Source of the DNA: Arthrobacter sp. S39
Lineage (GTDB): Bacteria > Actinomycetota > Actinomycetes > Actinomycetales > Micrococcaceae
Direction: 5' to 3'
Assembly: GCF_004320525.1 (NCBI RefSeq)
Contig: NZ_SIHX01000003.1
Location: 310,001 to 374,000 of the forward strand
Length of the DNA stretch: 64,000 nt
A program made the translations under genes and the position numbers. The notes below the pieces were generated by a model. It was not told where the DNA came from. It was given only the letters and a program-made list of their open reading frames with translations, and made no database searches. Below are positions 1 to 9,767 of the stretch, one piece after another (positions within the stretch are counted from its first letter, which is position 1; each line of letters opens with the position of its first letter).

Positions 1-1
1 C

Positions 2-247
2 CTGCTGTCCCATGTGACCGCCCGTGTGGAACACATCCTCTCCGACGAATTCGACCGCCGCGGCTTCAGCGCCGAAGACGGCGCCATGTACGCCCAGATG
101 CTCGTAGGCATGGTGGCCATGACCGGCCAATGGTGGCAGGACAGCCGCCAGCCGGACAAGCACACCGTAGCGGCACACCTGGTAAACCTCGCCTGGAACG
201 GCCTGACCGGCCTCAAGAAGGACCCTGAGCTGACAAGCGAGGGCTAG
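2..247 (+). CDS. TetR-type regulator, C-terminal part (5' end outside window)
   Basis: Only the last 81 codons are present; the open frame runs in from the left edge and stops at TAG 245-247. The visible part is helical and carries the pattern MLVGMVAMTGQWW followed by a leucine-rich end (HLVNLAWNGLTGL), which is typical of the ligand-binding C-terminal domain of TetR/AcrR repressors with a tetracyclin_repressor_C-like fold. The DNA-binding helix-turn-helix lies outside the window, so target and ligand cannot be inferred. The assignment rests on the C-terminal pattern alone. Confidence 0.6.
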   Translation: MLSHVTARVEHILSDEFDRRGFSAEDGAMYAQMLVGMVAMTGQWWQDSRQPDKHTVAAHLVNLAWNGLTGLKKDPELTSEG

Positions 248-280
248 CGTTTTCATGCCCGCGTGGTCACGTCCGCGGCG

Positions 281-381
281 CAGTCCTTCGCCGTCGCTTA
301 GACACGACGCAAATGGGTCCCTGCGGTCGCTGGGCGACCTCCGGACCCCGATGCGCCGCGATGCGCGACTACGCGAAGGCC
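281..381 (-). repeat. Structured interspersed repeat, copy A
   Basis: Reads on the minus strand. It shares with copies at 575-675 and 49516-49624 a duplicated GCGCATCGSG, a hairpin GGTCGC-cca-GCGACC, the conserved string GTGTCTAAGCGACG and an outer stem, here CCTTCGC/GCGAAGG. A middle stem pairs CGGCGCA with TGCGTCG, including one G-T wobble. Copy A faces copy B about 190 bp away, giving a large inverted pair. Confidence 0.75.
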
Positions 382-395
382 CCCTGCCCCGCCAT

Positions 396-495
396 TGCCG
401 ACGGTTCCGCACGGGTCCCCCGCCGCGCTGCGATAGCCGGCACCTCCGTGCGGGCGCCCTTCACGAGTACGCCCTGCCGAACGTTCCGCGCGGGT
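396..495. repeat. 21 bp direct repeat pair
   Basis: Positions 396-416 and 475-495 match at 18 of 21 bases (TGCCGA, then TTCCGC, then CGGGT conserved). They sit between repeat copies A and B. Function is unknown; they may be remnants of further repeat units. Confidence 0.5.
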
Positions 496-574
496 TGCCC
501 ACTGTTCCCCGGCGAAAGGTGACGTGCTTTGTCGGGAGGCGGCCTTCGGTAGGTGACGTCCGCTCGCCGGAGGC

Positions 575-675
575 GGTCCTTCGGAAAGGAGCGCATCGCG
601 GGGCATCGGGACGTGGAGGTCGCTCAGCGACCGGAGCGGCCCCTTTGCCCTGTGTCTAAGCGACGCCGAAGGGCC
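575..675 (+). repeat. Structured interspersed repeat, copy B
   Basis: Same element as copies A and C, on the plus strand. Outer stem GGTCCTTCGG (575-584) pairs with CCGAAGGGCC (667-676) with one wobble. The middle stem pairs 599-605 with 646-652, with a C-G to G-C swap relative to copy C. The inner hairpin is GGTCGC-tca-GCGACC (619-633). Stem bases that differ from the other copies change in pairs, which suggests selection for structure. Confidence 0.75.
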
Positions 676-727
676 GCCTGCGGCACCCAAGGCGTGCGGA
701 GCCCCGAAGGGCCGGCTCCGGCACCCA
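667..727. repeat. Two 23 bp hairpin repeats
   Basis: Units at 667-689 and 705-727 match at 21 of 23 bases. The two differences are paired: the first unit contains GCCGC-ct-GCGGC, the second GCCGG-ct-CCGGC, so each still folds as a perfect 5 bp hairpin. The first unit overlaps the 3' arm of repeat copy B. Confidence 0.6.
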
Positions 728-759
728 GCCCAGCCACAACGCAGTGACGAAGGCAAGGG

Positions 760-2586
<1,827 letters not shown>

Positions 2587-2623
2587 GGGGACTGCTTTCT
2601 ACTGCTGAATACGAAAGGGGCTC

Positions 2624-3586
2624 TTAAAGGAGGGTATCGGAGATGATGCGGGCACCGGGCACTGGCCCATGCACTGCCCAGGCTGTCAGCCCATGGTGCA
2701 GCAGGTCCTCGGCAAGGCTTTCGGCCGCCGTCGGGCTGTGCGCCAGCAGTGCCACCGTGGGCCCTGAGCCTGAGACGATGCCCGCGATGGCGCCAAGTGA
2801 TTCGCCCATCCCCAGCGTGCTGCGGAGGTCCGGAGCCAGTTCGATGGAGGCACGCTGGAGGTCGTTGACCAGGACCCTGCTCAACGCTTCGGCGTCACCG
2901 CTCCGCAGTGCCTGCAGGATCTTGGGATCCACGCCGGCAGGCTCGGCTGCGACCAGGCCCTCGGCATCGCGGAGCCGGTCCAGAGTGCGGAAGACCTCGG
3001 GGGTGGACAGCCCATAGTCGGCCGCCACCAAGACCCAGTCAGTCTGCGCCTTGGCCAATGCCGGCGACAGTTCGTCGCCCAGGCCCAGCCCAACGGCTGT
3101 CCCGCCGAGGAGGGAGAACGGAACATCGGCTCCCAGCTCCGCCGCCAGGTGCGCCAGCTCCTCCCGCGAGAGTCCACTGTTCCAGAGCGCGTCGCAGGCC
3201 AGCAGCGTAGCGGCGGCGTCCGCAGAGCCGCCACCCATGCCGCCGGCCACGGGAACCCGCTTGGTGATTTCGAGGTGGACCCCGGTGGCGTGCTCGGAGA
3301 CGTCCGCCATAATGGCCGCGGCTTTGTATGCGAGGTTGTTCCCGTCCAGCGGGATGTCCACGCCGTCGAGGTCAAGGGTGCTGTCCGGGCTGATGCTGAC
3401 CGTGATGCCAGGAGTTTCCGTGCTTGTGGCAGCGACTTCCTCGTAGAGCGACACTGCGAGGTACACGCTGGCTACCGAGTGGTAGCCATCCGGCCGGAGC
3501 GGGCCTACATCCAGGGAGACGTTGACCTTGCCGGGGGCCTTGACCCGGACGGTGCGGGCCGCAAACCGGCCTGCCCGGGCATTCAC
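2624..3586 (-). CDS. ispE: 4-diphosphocytidyl-2-C-methyl-D-erythritol kinase
   Basis: GHMP-superfamily kinase of the MEP isoprenoid pathway; it phosphorylates CDP-methylerythritol at the 2-hydroxyl. The 320-residue protein starts VNARAGRF and soon shows [14 protein letters not shown], the substrate-binding N-terminal motif with its conserved lysine. The GHMP ATP-binding glycine loop follows as [15 protein letters not shown], and the third motif is GSGPTVALL. The GTG start at 3586 overlaps the rsmA stop by four bases (GTGA), which decides the start; the frame is open upstream inside rsmA, but a longer protein would duplicate rsmA sequence. Translational coupling to rsmA is likely. IspE feeds isopentenyl diphosphate to carrier-lipid and quinone synthesis. 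Confidence 0.95.
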   Translation of the reverse strand: MNARAGRFAARTVRVKAPGKVNVSLDVGPLRPDGYHSVASVYLAVSLYEEVAATSTETPGITVSISPDSTLDLDGVDIPLDGNNLAYKAAAIMADVSEHATGVHLEITKRVPVAGGMGGGSADAAATLLACDALWNSGLSREELAHLAAELGADVPFSLLGGTAVGLGLGDELSPALAKAQTDWVLVAADYGLSTPEVFRTLDRLRDAEGLVAAEPAGVDPKILQALRSGDAEALSRVLVNDLQRASIELAPDLRSTLGMGESLGAIAGIVSGSGPTVALLAHSPTAAESLAEDLLHHGLTAWAVHGPVPGARIISDTLL

Positions 3587-4455
3587 GCGGTGGCCTCGCC
3601 GGCTTCGGCGATCCGGGCGAAAGCCACAATGTCGATGACCTCGCCGCGGGCGGTGGGATCCACGCCGGCCGCCACGAGGCAACGTTCAGCCTCGGCGGCG
3701 CCGCCTGCCCAGCCGGCGAGGGCAGCCCGCAGCGTCTTCCGGCGCTGCGCAAATGCTGCGTCGATGACGGCGAACACCTGTTCGCGCGTGGCAGTGGTGA
3801 CGGGCGGCTCCCTGCGCGTGAACGCCACGAGTCCGGAATGGATCTTAGGAGCGGGCCAAAAGACGTTCATCCCGATCACCCCGGCTTTGCGCATGCTGCT
3901 GTACCAGGCCGCCTTGACCGATGGCACCCCGTACGTCTTGGATCCGGGCCCGGCGGCCAGCCTGTCAGCCACCTCGTCCTGCACCATCACCAGGCCGTGC
4001 TGAAGGCTCGGGAAGTGCTGCAGCAGGTGGAGGACCACGGGCACGGCAACGTTATAAGGGAGGTTGGCCACAAGGGCAGTTGGTTCAACCGGCAGCGTGG
4101 TCACCTTCATCGCGTCGGCCTGGACCAGGTAAAAGTCGTCGGCAGCCCCGGGCCGCCACTCGTTGACCGTATGGGGCAGCTTCGCAGCCAGGACCGGATC
4201 GATTTCGACGGCGACCACTGCCTTTGCGGCGTCCAGCAGCCCGAGCGTCAGCGAGCCAAGGCCGGGCCCGACCTCCAGGACAGTCTCCTCAGGGCCGATG
4301 TTGGCGGCAGAGACGATCCTGCGGATGGTATTGCCGTCGATGACAAAGTTCTGTCCAAGGGTCTTGGTGGGCCGGATTCCGATCTCTTCCGCCAGCCGGC
4401 GTATGTCGGAGGCACCGAAGAGGGGTGCGGGCGCGGCGGGGCTCGGTTCAGTCAC
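3583..4455 (-). CDS. rsmA: 16S rRNA dimethyladenosine transferase
   Basis: RsmA (KsgA) dimethylates two adjacent adenines near the 3' end of 16S rRNA during 30S assembly. The 290-residue protein carries the family N-terminal TKTLGQNFV, the SAM-binding [12 protein letters not shown] and the catalytic NLPYN motif, then the short helical C-terminal domain. It starts at GTG 4455, preceded after six bases by TAGGAT, a leaderless-type promoter. It heads the operon rsmA-ispE-ABC-F. Order with tatD and rpfB upstream is a conserved actinobacterial arrangement. Confidence 0.95.
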   Translation of the reverse strand: MTEPSPAAPAPLFGASDIRRLAEEIGIRPTKTLGQNFVIDGNTIRRIVSAANIGPEETVLEVGPGLGSLTLGLLDAAKAVVAVEIDPVLAAKLPHTVNEWRPGAADDFYLVQADAMKVTTLPVEPTALVANLPYNVAVPVVLHLLQHFPSLQHGLVMVQDEVADRLAAGPGSKTYGVPSVKAAWYSSMRKAGVIGMNVFWPAPKIHSGLVAFTRREPPVTTATREQVFAVIDAAFAQRRKTLRAALAGWAGGAAEAERCLVAAGVDPTARGEVIDIVAFARIAEAGEATA

Positions 4456-4461
4456 CTAGGT

Positions 4462-4467
4462 ATCCTA
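4462..4467 (-). promoter_or_regulatory. Leaderless -10 box of rsmA
   Basis: TAGGAT, then six bases (ACCTAG), then the GTG start. This matches the TAnnnT-N6-start pattern seen before many genes in this window. Confidence 0.6.
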
Positions 4468-4501
4468 TCCCGGCGGTTGCGAATGCCACGCGGAGTTAAC
4501 G

Positions 4502-4539
4502 GAAGCGGCCGGACCCGGGAATCCGGGTCCGGCCGCTTC
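4502..4539. terminator. Long perfect hairpin between rpfB and rsmA
   Basis: A 17 bp perfect stem, GAAGCGGCCGGACCCGG and its complement, closes a GAAT loop. It lies between the 3' end of rpfB and the rsmA start, both on minus, and so probably terminates rpfB transcription. There is no T-run after it on either side. Confidence 0.65.
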
Positions 4540-4622
4540 ACGCGCTTGTTTGCCCTGGGCCCTGCGCGGCTGTGGTCAGCTGCCGCTGCAGGCTTGCCTG
4601 CGATGCAGGGTGGGCGTTGGTC

Positions 4623-5774
4623 CTAGCTGGTGGCCGCCCAGCCGCAGCCCCAGGGCTGGAGGCCGCGCTGTGCGTAAACGCGGTTCGCGATGTCGATCTG
4701 CTGGGCCTTGGTGGCGAGGCTGGCGTTGGGGGCGTAGGCGCCGCCGCCTGAGCCGATCCACGTCCGGATGTCGAACTGGAGGCCGCCGTAGTAGCCGTTG
4801 CCTGAGTTGATGGACCAGTTGCCGCCCGATTCGCACTGGGCGATCTTGTCCCACATGGCTTCGTTCATCATGGCAGGCGCTGCTGCACCGGTGTTGGTGC
4901 CGGTGGTGGCTGCGGGCTTTGCCTTGGTGCCTACGGTGACCTGCTCCGTCACGGGCTGGACGGAAACGGTCTCGGAAACCAGGGTGCGTGAGGCTTCGCG
5001 GCCGTCAACCAGCACGAGCTTGAACGTGCGCTCGACCTTTCCGGCAGCCCCGGCCTGGGTCACTTTTTTCTCACCCTTGAACAGGTCCGCGCTTTCGGAG
5101 GTCATGGTCTCAAACGCTACGTCTTCCGTGGTGGCCGCCGTCTGGCCGGTGTCCACCCGGGAAACCTTGACCACCATGTTGTTGACTACCAGGGCGTTGC
5201 CGGGCTGTGAGGCCCGGTCGTTGACGCCAAGGGTCACGCCGGCGTCTTCCAGGACAGCCTCCACCGTGGATGCGGTGGTGGTTGCCGTGGTGACTTTACC
5301 GTCGGCGACGATGCTCACGTTTTTGGGGGTGGTGATGGAGACGAATGATCCGTCCACCGCCAACTGGGCGTCCTTCGGGACGGAAACGGATGACGAGCTG
5401 GCCACCCCGAGTTCGGTCACCAGCCCGGCGACGTCGGGGGCGGTGGTGCTGACGGTCTTCTCAGAGCCGTCCAGGCTGACTTTCACGGCCTTGGCCATGT
5501 TCACATTGATAACGGTGCCGTTTTCCACGGTCGCGTCTGCTGACGGGGATACGCGGTCTGCGGGCTTCAGGTCCAGCTTTGCGCTTTTGACAACCTGGCC
5601 TACGGTGCCGCCGAAGGTCTGGACCGAAGTCACCTTGCCGTCGACGTTGAGCGTGATTGTTTTGTTATTCCCGACAAAGGCCACGAGCCCGAGGACGAGG
5701 GCGCAAAGCACCACCAGCTGGGTACCAACCTTGACGAAACTGAACTTGCCGTCAGATGTGAAAAGCTTGACCAC
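4623..5774 (-). CDS. rpfB: Resuscitation-promoting factor, RpfB type
   Basis: Secreted or membrane-tethered muralytic transglycosylase that helps dormant cells resume growth. After a basic N-terminus and one hydrophobic segment (VGTQLVVLCALVLGLVAFVG) come DUF348-type repeats (lines such as NVDGKVTSV and VDGSFVSITT), a G5 domain (residues near KVERTFKLVLVDGREASRT) and the C-terminal Rpf lysozyme-like domain beginning WDKIAQCESGGNW. Glu315 in QCESGG is the expected catalytic acid; cysteines in QCESG and WGCGW match the family disulfide. The start is uncertain: GTG 5774 gives 383 residues with a normal signal anchor, while ATG 5894 would add 40 atypical residues. The 283 bp upstream carries GTWAY repeats resembling MtrA sites, and no cyclic-di-AMP riboswitch was recognised there. 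Confidence 0.9.
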   Translation of the reverse strand: MVKLFTSDGKFSFVKVGTQLVVLCALVLGLVAFVGNNKTITLNVDGKVTSVQTFGGTVGQVVKSAKLDLKPADRVSPSADATVENGTVINVNMAKAVKVSLDGSEKTVSTTAPDVAGLVTELGVASSSSVSVPKDAQLAVDGSFVSITTPKNVSIVADGKVTTATTTASTVEAVLEDAGVTLGVNDRASQPGNALVVNNMVVKVSRVDTGQTAATTEDVAFETMTSESADLFKGEKKVTQAGAAGKVERTFKLVLVDGREASRTLVSETVSVQPVTEQVTVGTKAKPAATTGTNTGAAAPAMMNEAMWDKIAQCESGGNWSINSGNGYYGGLQFDIRTWIGSGGGAYAPNASLATKAQQIDIANRVYAQRGLQPWGCGWAATS

Positions 5775-5971
5775 GTTTGCCCGTAACTTTAGGACCGTCC
5801 GGGCACGGGGAAAAACGCAGTAAAACACCCGGCGCAGAACCCCTGAGGTCAGCTCCGGGCACCTTTGCGCCGCCACACTCCACTTGGCACTCATGCGGCA
5901 TCAAAGCCGTCAATGATCCTGCTGCGGATGAAGTGAAATTATCCGAAGGCCTTCCCCGACCCCGGCTAATA

Positions 5972-5997
5972 GTTACCCACTGTAACCGTAGCGTTAT
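5972..5997. promoter_or_regulatory. Candidate MtrA-type direct repeats upstream of rpfB
   Basis: On the plus strand GTTAC (5972), GTAAC (5982) and GTTAT (5993) recur with 10 and 11 bp spacing, one helical turn apart, about 200 bp before the rpfB start. MtrA, the conserved actinobacterial response regulator, is described as binding direct repeats of GTNAC-like half-sites near rpf genes. The identification is by motif resemblance only. Confidence 0.4.
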
Positions 5998-6057
5998 AAA
6001 GCGGCCAAGAATTTTGCATACCTGGTATTTACTGGCGGAATTCTTCCCGGTGTGATT

Positions 6058-6972
6058 TCAGTCCCAGGATCCGTATGCCCGCACGGTATTTTCGCTGATT
6101 TGCTGGCAGAGCCTGGAGAGGTCGGTTCCTGTCAAATCAGCCATGGCACGGACCGTGTACGGCACCATGTAGCTGGCATTGGCCCGGCCCCGGTGCGGGT
6201 GCGGGGTGAGGAAGGGCGCGTCCGTTTCCACCAGCACCAGTTCGGGTTCGGCGACGGCGAGCGCCGCCCGGAGGTTGTGTGCGTTCTTGAACGTCAGGGT
6301 GCCCGCGAAGGACATGTTCCAGCCCTCTGCGTTGCAGATGCGCGCGAGCTCCTCATCGCCGGAAAAGCAGTGGAACACCACGCGCTGCGGGGCTCCCTCC
6401 TCGCGCAGGACCTGCACCACGTCGTCGTGGGCGTCACGGTCATGGATCTGGAGGGTGAGGTCAAGGCGCTTGGCGATGTCGATGTGCCGCCTGAACGAGT
6501 AGCGCTGATGCACCAGGCCCTCGCCCTCGGTGCGGAAGAAGTCCAGCCCGGTTTCGCCGATGGCCCGGATCCGGGGATGCGCGGCCAGCCGCTCAATCTC
6601 CGCCAGCGCGTCCTCCAGTTCGCCGCGGGCTGCGTAGTCCGGTGCATCGTTGGGGTGCAGTGCCACCGCCCCCAGGAGCCTGCTGTCCAGATCCACCGCC
6701 TGCACGGTGAAACGGGAGGATTCGAGGTCGCAGCCCACCTGGACCGCACCCTGGACTCCGACTGCCTGCGCGGCATCCAAGGCCGCAGCGACCCCTACCG
6801 GCCCGGCGCCGTCGGGAAAATCAAGGTGCGTGTGGTTGTCCATGACCGGTGCCGGCAGCGGCTCCGGCGCCGGCGGAAAATCCCGCCGGCCCGCGGCGCC
6901 TGCCGCGGCCGAACCGTCCGATCCGTCCGATCCGGCGGCACGGTAAGCGGCAGGAATCAGGGAATTGCGCAT
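6058..6972 (-). CDS. tatD: TatD-family metal-dependent hydrolase
   Basis: TIM-barrel amidohydrolase-fold nuclease of the TatD family (3'-5' DNA/RNA exonuclease activity is known for E. coli TatD). Metal ligands are visible: DNHTHLDF near residue 45, GETGLDFF with the catalytic glutamate, HIDIAKRLDLTLQIHDRDAHDD with a histidine, VFHCFSG, and ETDAPFLTPHPHRG near the C-terminus. The 304-residue length includes about 40 extra N-terminal Gly/Ser/Asp-rich residues before the first motif, so a later start is possible, but the ATG at 6972 follows TAGGCT by six bases and is favoured. It lies directly upstream of rpfB in the conserved tatD-rpf-rsmA-ispE order. Confidence 0.93.
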   Translation of the reverse strand: MRNSLIPAAYRAAGSDGSDGSAAAGAAGRRDFPPAPEPLPAPVMDNHTHLDFPDGAGPVGVAAALDAAQAVGVQGAVQVGCDLESSRFTVQAVDLDSRLLGAVALHPNDAPDYAARGELEDALAEIERLAAHPRIRAIGETGLDFFRTEGEGLVHQRYSFRRHIDIAKRLDLTLQIHDRDAHDDVVQVLREEGAPQRVVFHCFSGDEELARICNAEGWNMSFAGTLTFKNAHNLRAALAVAEPELVLVETDAPFLTPHPHRGRANASYMVPYTVRAMADLTGTDLSRLCQQISENTVRAYGSWD

Positions 6973-6978
6973 CCCTCT

Positions 6979-6984
6979 AGCCTA
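6979..6984 (-). promoter_or_regulatory. Leaderless -10 box of tatD
   Basis: TAGGCT, spacer AGAGGG, then ATG 6972. Confidence 0.6.
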
Positions 6985-7039
6985 GCGGCGGGCGATGCAT
7001 CGAGAATTACGGGAACTCTCTGTCAGGCACGGCAGTTCT

Positions 7040-7055
7040 GTTAGTAGTCTGTTAC
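7040..7055 (+). promoter_or_regulatory. Candidate MtrA-type site upstream of moxR
   Basis: GTTAG (7040) and GTTAC (7051) form a direct repeat 11 bp apart, 80 bp before the chosen moxR start. The arrangement is the same as before whiB2 and hemolysin III. Confidence 0.3.
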
Positions 7056-7135
7056 CAACAGATGCGAACGCCCACCGACGGGCGAAGGCAGGCTTGCTGT
7101 CCCGTCCCAGTCGATACCGGGCTGAAAGGTTGCCG

Positions 7136-8266
7136 ATGGACTCCCACCGACGCACTGCCGTCAATGAGATCGACCCTGCCGGCCGGAACTTCGCAGGGAT
7201 TGCGGAACCGGTCACGCAGCTGAACGGCCACAAGGCCCAGGCGATGGACGCGGCCGCCTTCCACTCTGCAAGCCAGCGCATCCTGGATGCAGTCAACACT
7301 GTGATCGACGGAAAGTCGGAGGCCGCGAAACTGGCCCTGACCGTCCTGCTGGCCCAGGGCCACCTCCTCCTCGAAGACGTGCCCGGCGTTGGCAAGACCC
7401 TCCTCGCCAAGACCCTGGCCAGGACCATCGACTGCACGGTCAGCCGGATCCAGTTCACCCCTGACCTGTTGCCGTCCGATGTCACCGGCGTGTCCATCTA
7501 CAACCAGTCGTCCCGGCTGTTCGAGTTCCGCCCGGGCGCCGTGTTTGCCAACATCGTGATCGGCGATGAAATCAACCGCGCCTCGGCCAAGACCCAATCC
7601 GCCCTCCTGGAATGCATGGAGGAGCACCAGGTCACGGTGGACGGACACTCCTACAAACTCGACGAGCCGTTTATGGTGGTGGCTACCCAGAATCCGATCG
7701 AGATGGAGGGGACCTATCCCCTGCCGGAAGCGCAACGGGACCGCTTTATGGCGCGTATCTCCATGGGTTATCCGGACAAGGACTCCGAGATCGAGATGCT
7801 GGAAACCCACCAGGCGACGTCGCCGCTGGCCAAGGTATCGGCCGTGGTCACTGCAGCGGACGTCGCGGCAATGATCGCCTCCGTCCAGCAGGTCTACGTG
7901 TCCCAGGCCGTCAAGGAATACACCGTGTCCGTGGGCAGGGCAACCCGCGAGAGTCCGCTGCTCCGGCTGGGGGCCAGTCCGCGCTCGATGCTGCAGCTGC
8001 TCCGGGCGGCCAAGGCCACTGCGGCCTTGGACGGGCGTGATTTTGTGCTTCCCGACGACGTCGTCAACGTGGCTGAATCCGTGTTGGCGCACCGGATCAT
8101 CCTGGACCGCAAGGCCGCCAGCGCCGGGGAAACACCGCACAGCGTCATCCGCGGGATCCTGAACAGGTTGCCGGTGAGCCAGGACCTGGCGGATGCCTCG
8201 GCACGGTCCGCAGCCGGGTCCGCGGCCAAGACTCCACCGGGCTCCGGGCTCCGCAGGAACCACTAG
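7136..8266 (+). CDS. MoxR-family AAA+ ATPase
   Basis: A 376-residue MoxR/RavA-like AAA+ ATPase, thought to act as a chaperone for assembly of neighbouring membrane or exported proteins. It has Walker A DVPGVGKTLLAK, the QFTPDLLPSDVTG segment, Walker B VIGDEINRA, sensor-1 VVATQNPIE and the MoxR helix EGTYPLPEAQRDRF. The ATG at 7136 has GAAAGG eight bases upstream; the frame is open to 6995 but the extra codons have no family match and cover a likely promoter. It is followed after 10 bp by DUF58 and then the transglutaminase gene, a combination that recurs widely and suggests one membrane-associated system. Confidence 0.93.
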   Translation: MDSHRRTAVNEIDPAGRNFAGIAEPVTQLNGHKAQAMDAAAFHSASQRILDAVNTVIDGKSEAAKLALTVLLAQGHLLLEDVPGVGKTLLAKTLARTIDCTVSRIQFTPDLLPSDVTGVSIYNQSSRLFEFRPGAVFANIVIGDEINRASAKTQSALLECMEEHQVTVDGHSYKLDEPFMVVATQNPIEMEGTYPLPEAQRDRFMARISMGYPDKDSEIEMLETHQATSPLAKVSAVVTAADVAAMIASVQQVYVSQAVKEYTVSVGRATRESPLLRLGASPRSMLQLLRAAKATAALDGRDFVLPDDVVNVAESVLAHRIILDRKAASAGETPHSVIRGILNRLPVSQDLADASARSAAGSAAKTPPGSGLRRNH

Positions 8267-8276
8267 GCAGAGCCCC

Positions 8277-9767
8277 ATGGCACTGCTGGACCGGCTCCCC
8301 CGTCACCTTTTCAGCCAGCGCGGCTGGGGCCTCCTCGCTGCCGGCACTGTGTCGCTGTTGGCTGCGCAGATCATGGGCCGCCGCGATCTCCTCAGCCTCA
8401 GCATCCTGCTGATTGTGCTTCCCTTGGTCTCGCTGGCGGGGATCCGGCTGGTTAAACCAAAATTCCAGGTCTACCGGGAGTTCAATCCATCTCCGGTGGA
8501 GACCTCGGCCGCCACGACTGTCCGGCTGGCTGTGGCACGGACCGGGCCGGTCACCGGACGCGCGATCATGGAGGAGCGGCTGCCCCCACGGTTTGGGGAA
8601 TCTCCCGCATTCCGCTTCCCCGCGCGCTCGGCCACCGGCGGCACCAGCCGGTACGAATACCATCTGCGTTCCAGCCAGCGCGGCCAGTTTCTCATCGGGC
8701 CGGTGACCGCCGAGTTCACCGACCCGTTCGGGTTGTCCCTGCACCGGCAGGCAATCGACGACGGCGAGACGCTCACGGTGACGCCGGCCGCCGTCGAGCT
8801 CCCGGTCACCGGGCTTGCAGGGGCGCGCGGGAGCGACGGCGTCACGGCCACCCGGATCCGGGCCAACCCCAGCGACGACGATGTGATGACCCGCGAATAC
8901 CGGCACGGCGACCCCATGCGGCGTGTCCATTGGGCAGCGACTGCCCGGCACGGTGCACTGATGGTCAGGCAGGAGGAGTCCGTCACCACCCCCGAGGCCA
9001 CCATCATCCTTGACCAGCGGTTCGCCGCCTTCGCAGGAGGTCCCGGGACGGGCTTTGGCGGGAATACGGGAATGGACGGCCACGAGATGGTCACCAGCGA
9101 CACCTTCGAATGGGCAGTGGTGGCGGCCATCTCTATCAGCGCGCATCTTGCCGAACGGAATTATGCGCTGCGCCTGCTCGACGCCGCCGGCGAACCGGCC
9201 TTCCTGCGTTCCCCCTCAGCGCCTGAACCTCAGACCGAGGAGTACCAGGGCACCGGCGGGCTGCAGTCCATCGCCGAAAGCCTGGCAGCCATCCAGCTCT
9301 CCGGCCCGCATCACGGCCATCACGGCCAACACGGCCGCAAGGAGGCCGCCCCCCGGAGCCCGGCCCATCCGGGCCCGGACCGCAGGGACTCCTCCGGCGC
9401 GGCACGCGATCATGCCGGTGGACAGGATTCCGGTCCAGCGCTTTTTGATGACCTGCTCATGGACAAGCTGTCGGCGCACCGGATGCGGGGACCGATTATC
9501 GCGGTGCTGGGAAGGTTGTCGCTGGCGGAAGCCACCGCCCTGGCCCCGGCGGCGGGTTATGGGGCGAATTCCTTCGCCATCATCGTCGCGGAGAGGCCGT
9601 CTGATTTCCACGATGAACTTGAAGCGCTCCGGCGTGGGGGGTGGCGTGCGGCGGCGGTGTCCCCGTCGGTTCCGGTGCCCGCCGCCTGGAGCCACTTCGA
9701 CCAGGGCGGAGCAGCGCTGGATGCCGCTGCGGCTGATGTCCGGCGTGGCGCGGGGGTGGCACGGTGA
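8277..9767 (+). CDS. DUF58 domain membrane protein
   Basis: 496 residues. Two hydrophobic segments at the N-terminus (RGWGLLAAGTVSLLAAQ and LLSLSILLIVLPLVSLAG) are followed by a beta-rich part and the DUF58 core TREYRHGDPMRRVHWAATAR, the family signature. A vWA-like fold is usual for this family. A low-complexity Gly/His/Pro/Arg insertion lies near residues 340-390 (HHGHHGQHGR), and the C-terminal region resumes an ordered alpha/beta pattern. The ATG at 8277 is 10 bp after moxR; the stop overlaps the next start. By association with MoxR and a transglutaminase, it is inferred to belong to a cell-surface maturation module; the biochemical role is not known. Confidence 0.9.
   Translation: MALLDRLPRHLFSQRGWGLLAAGTVSLLAAQIMGRRDLLSLSILLIVLPLVSLAGIRLVKPKFQVYREFNPSPVETSAATTVRLAVARTGPVTGRAIMEERLPPRFGESPAFRFPARSATGGTSRYEYHLRSSQRGQFLIGPVTAEFTDPFGLSLHRQAIDDGETLTVTPAAVELPVTGLAGARGSDGVTATRIRANPSDDDVMTREYRHGDPMRRVHWAATARHGALMVRQEESVTTPEATIILDQRFAAFAGGPGTGFGGNTGMDGHEMVTSDTFEWAVVAAISISAHLAERNYALRLLDAAGEPAFLRSPSAPEPQTEEYQGTGGLQSIAESLAAIQLSGPHHGHHGQHGRKEAAPRSPAHPGPDRRDSSGAARDHAGGQDSGPALFDDLLMDKLSAHRMRGPIIAVLGRLSLAEATALAPAAGYGANSFAIIVAERPSDFHDELEALRRGGWRAAAVSPSVPVPAAWSHFDQGGAALDAAAADVRRGAGVAR

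Larger units (their letters stand above)
248..759. other. 512 bp gene-free region with repeats
   Basis: No credible gene lies here. Open frames exist on both strands, but they translate the repeat itself and read similarly (arginine/glycine/proline-rich, with an RRDA-LREGP-like string) wherever the repeat occurs. The stretch holds two copies of a structured repeat in opposite orientation (281-381 and 575-675), a 21 bp direct repeat (396-416 and 475-495) and two 23 bp hairpin repeats (667-689 and 705-727). It lies downstream of both flanking genes (TetR on plus, ABC-F on minus), so it is a convergent 3' intergenic space and probably includes their termination signals. Confidence 0.8.

Noticed and set aside
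255..756. Overlapping open frames on both strands in the repeat region
   Set aside because: They translate the repeat and show the same Arg/Gly-rich text wherever it occurs; no start signals and no family.
5775..6057. Cyclic-di-AMP (ydaO) riboswitch upstream of rpfB
   Set aside because: Expected for some actinobacterial rpf genes, but I could not find the conserved core strings; the GTWAY repeats explain part of the region better.
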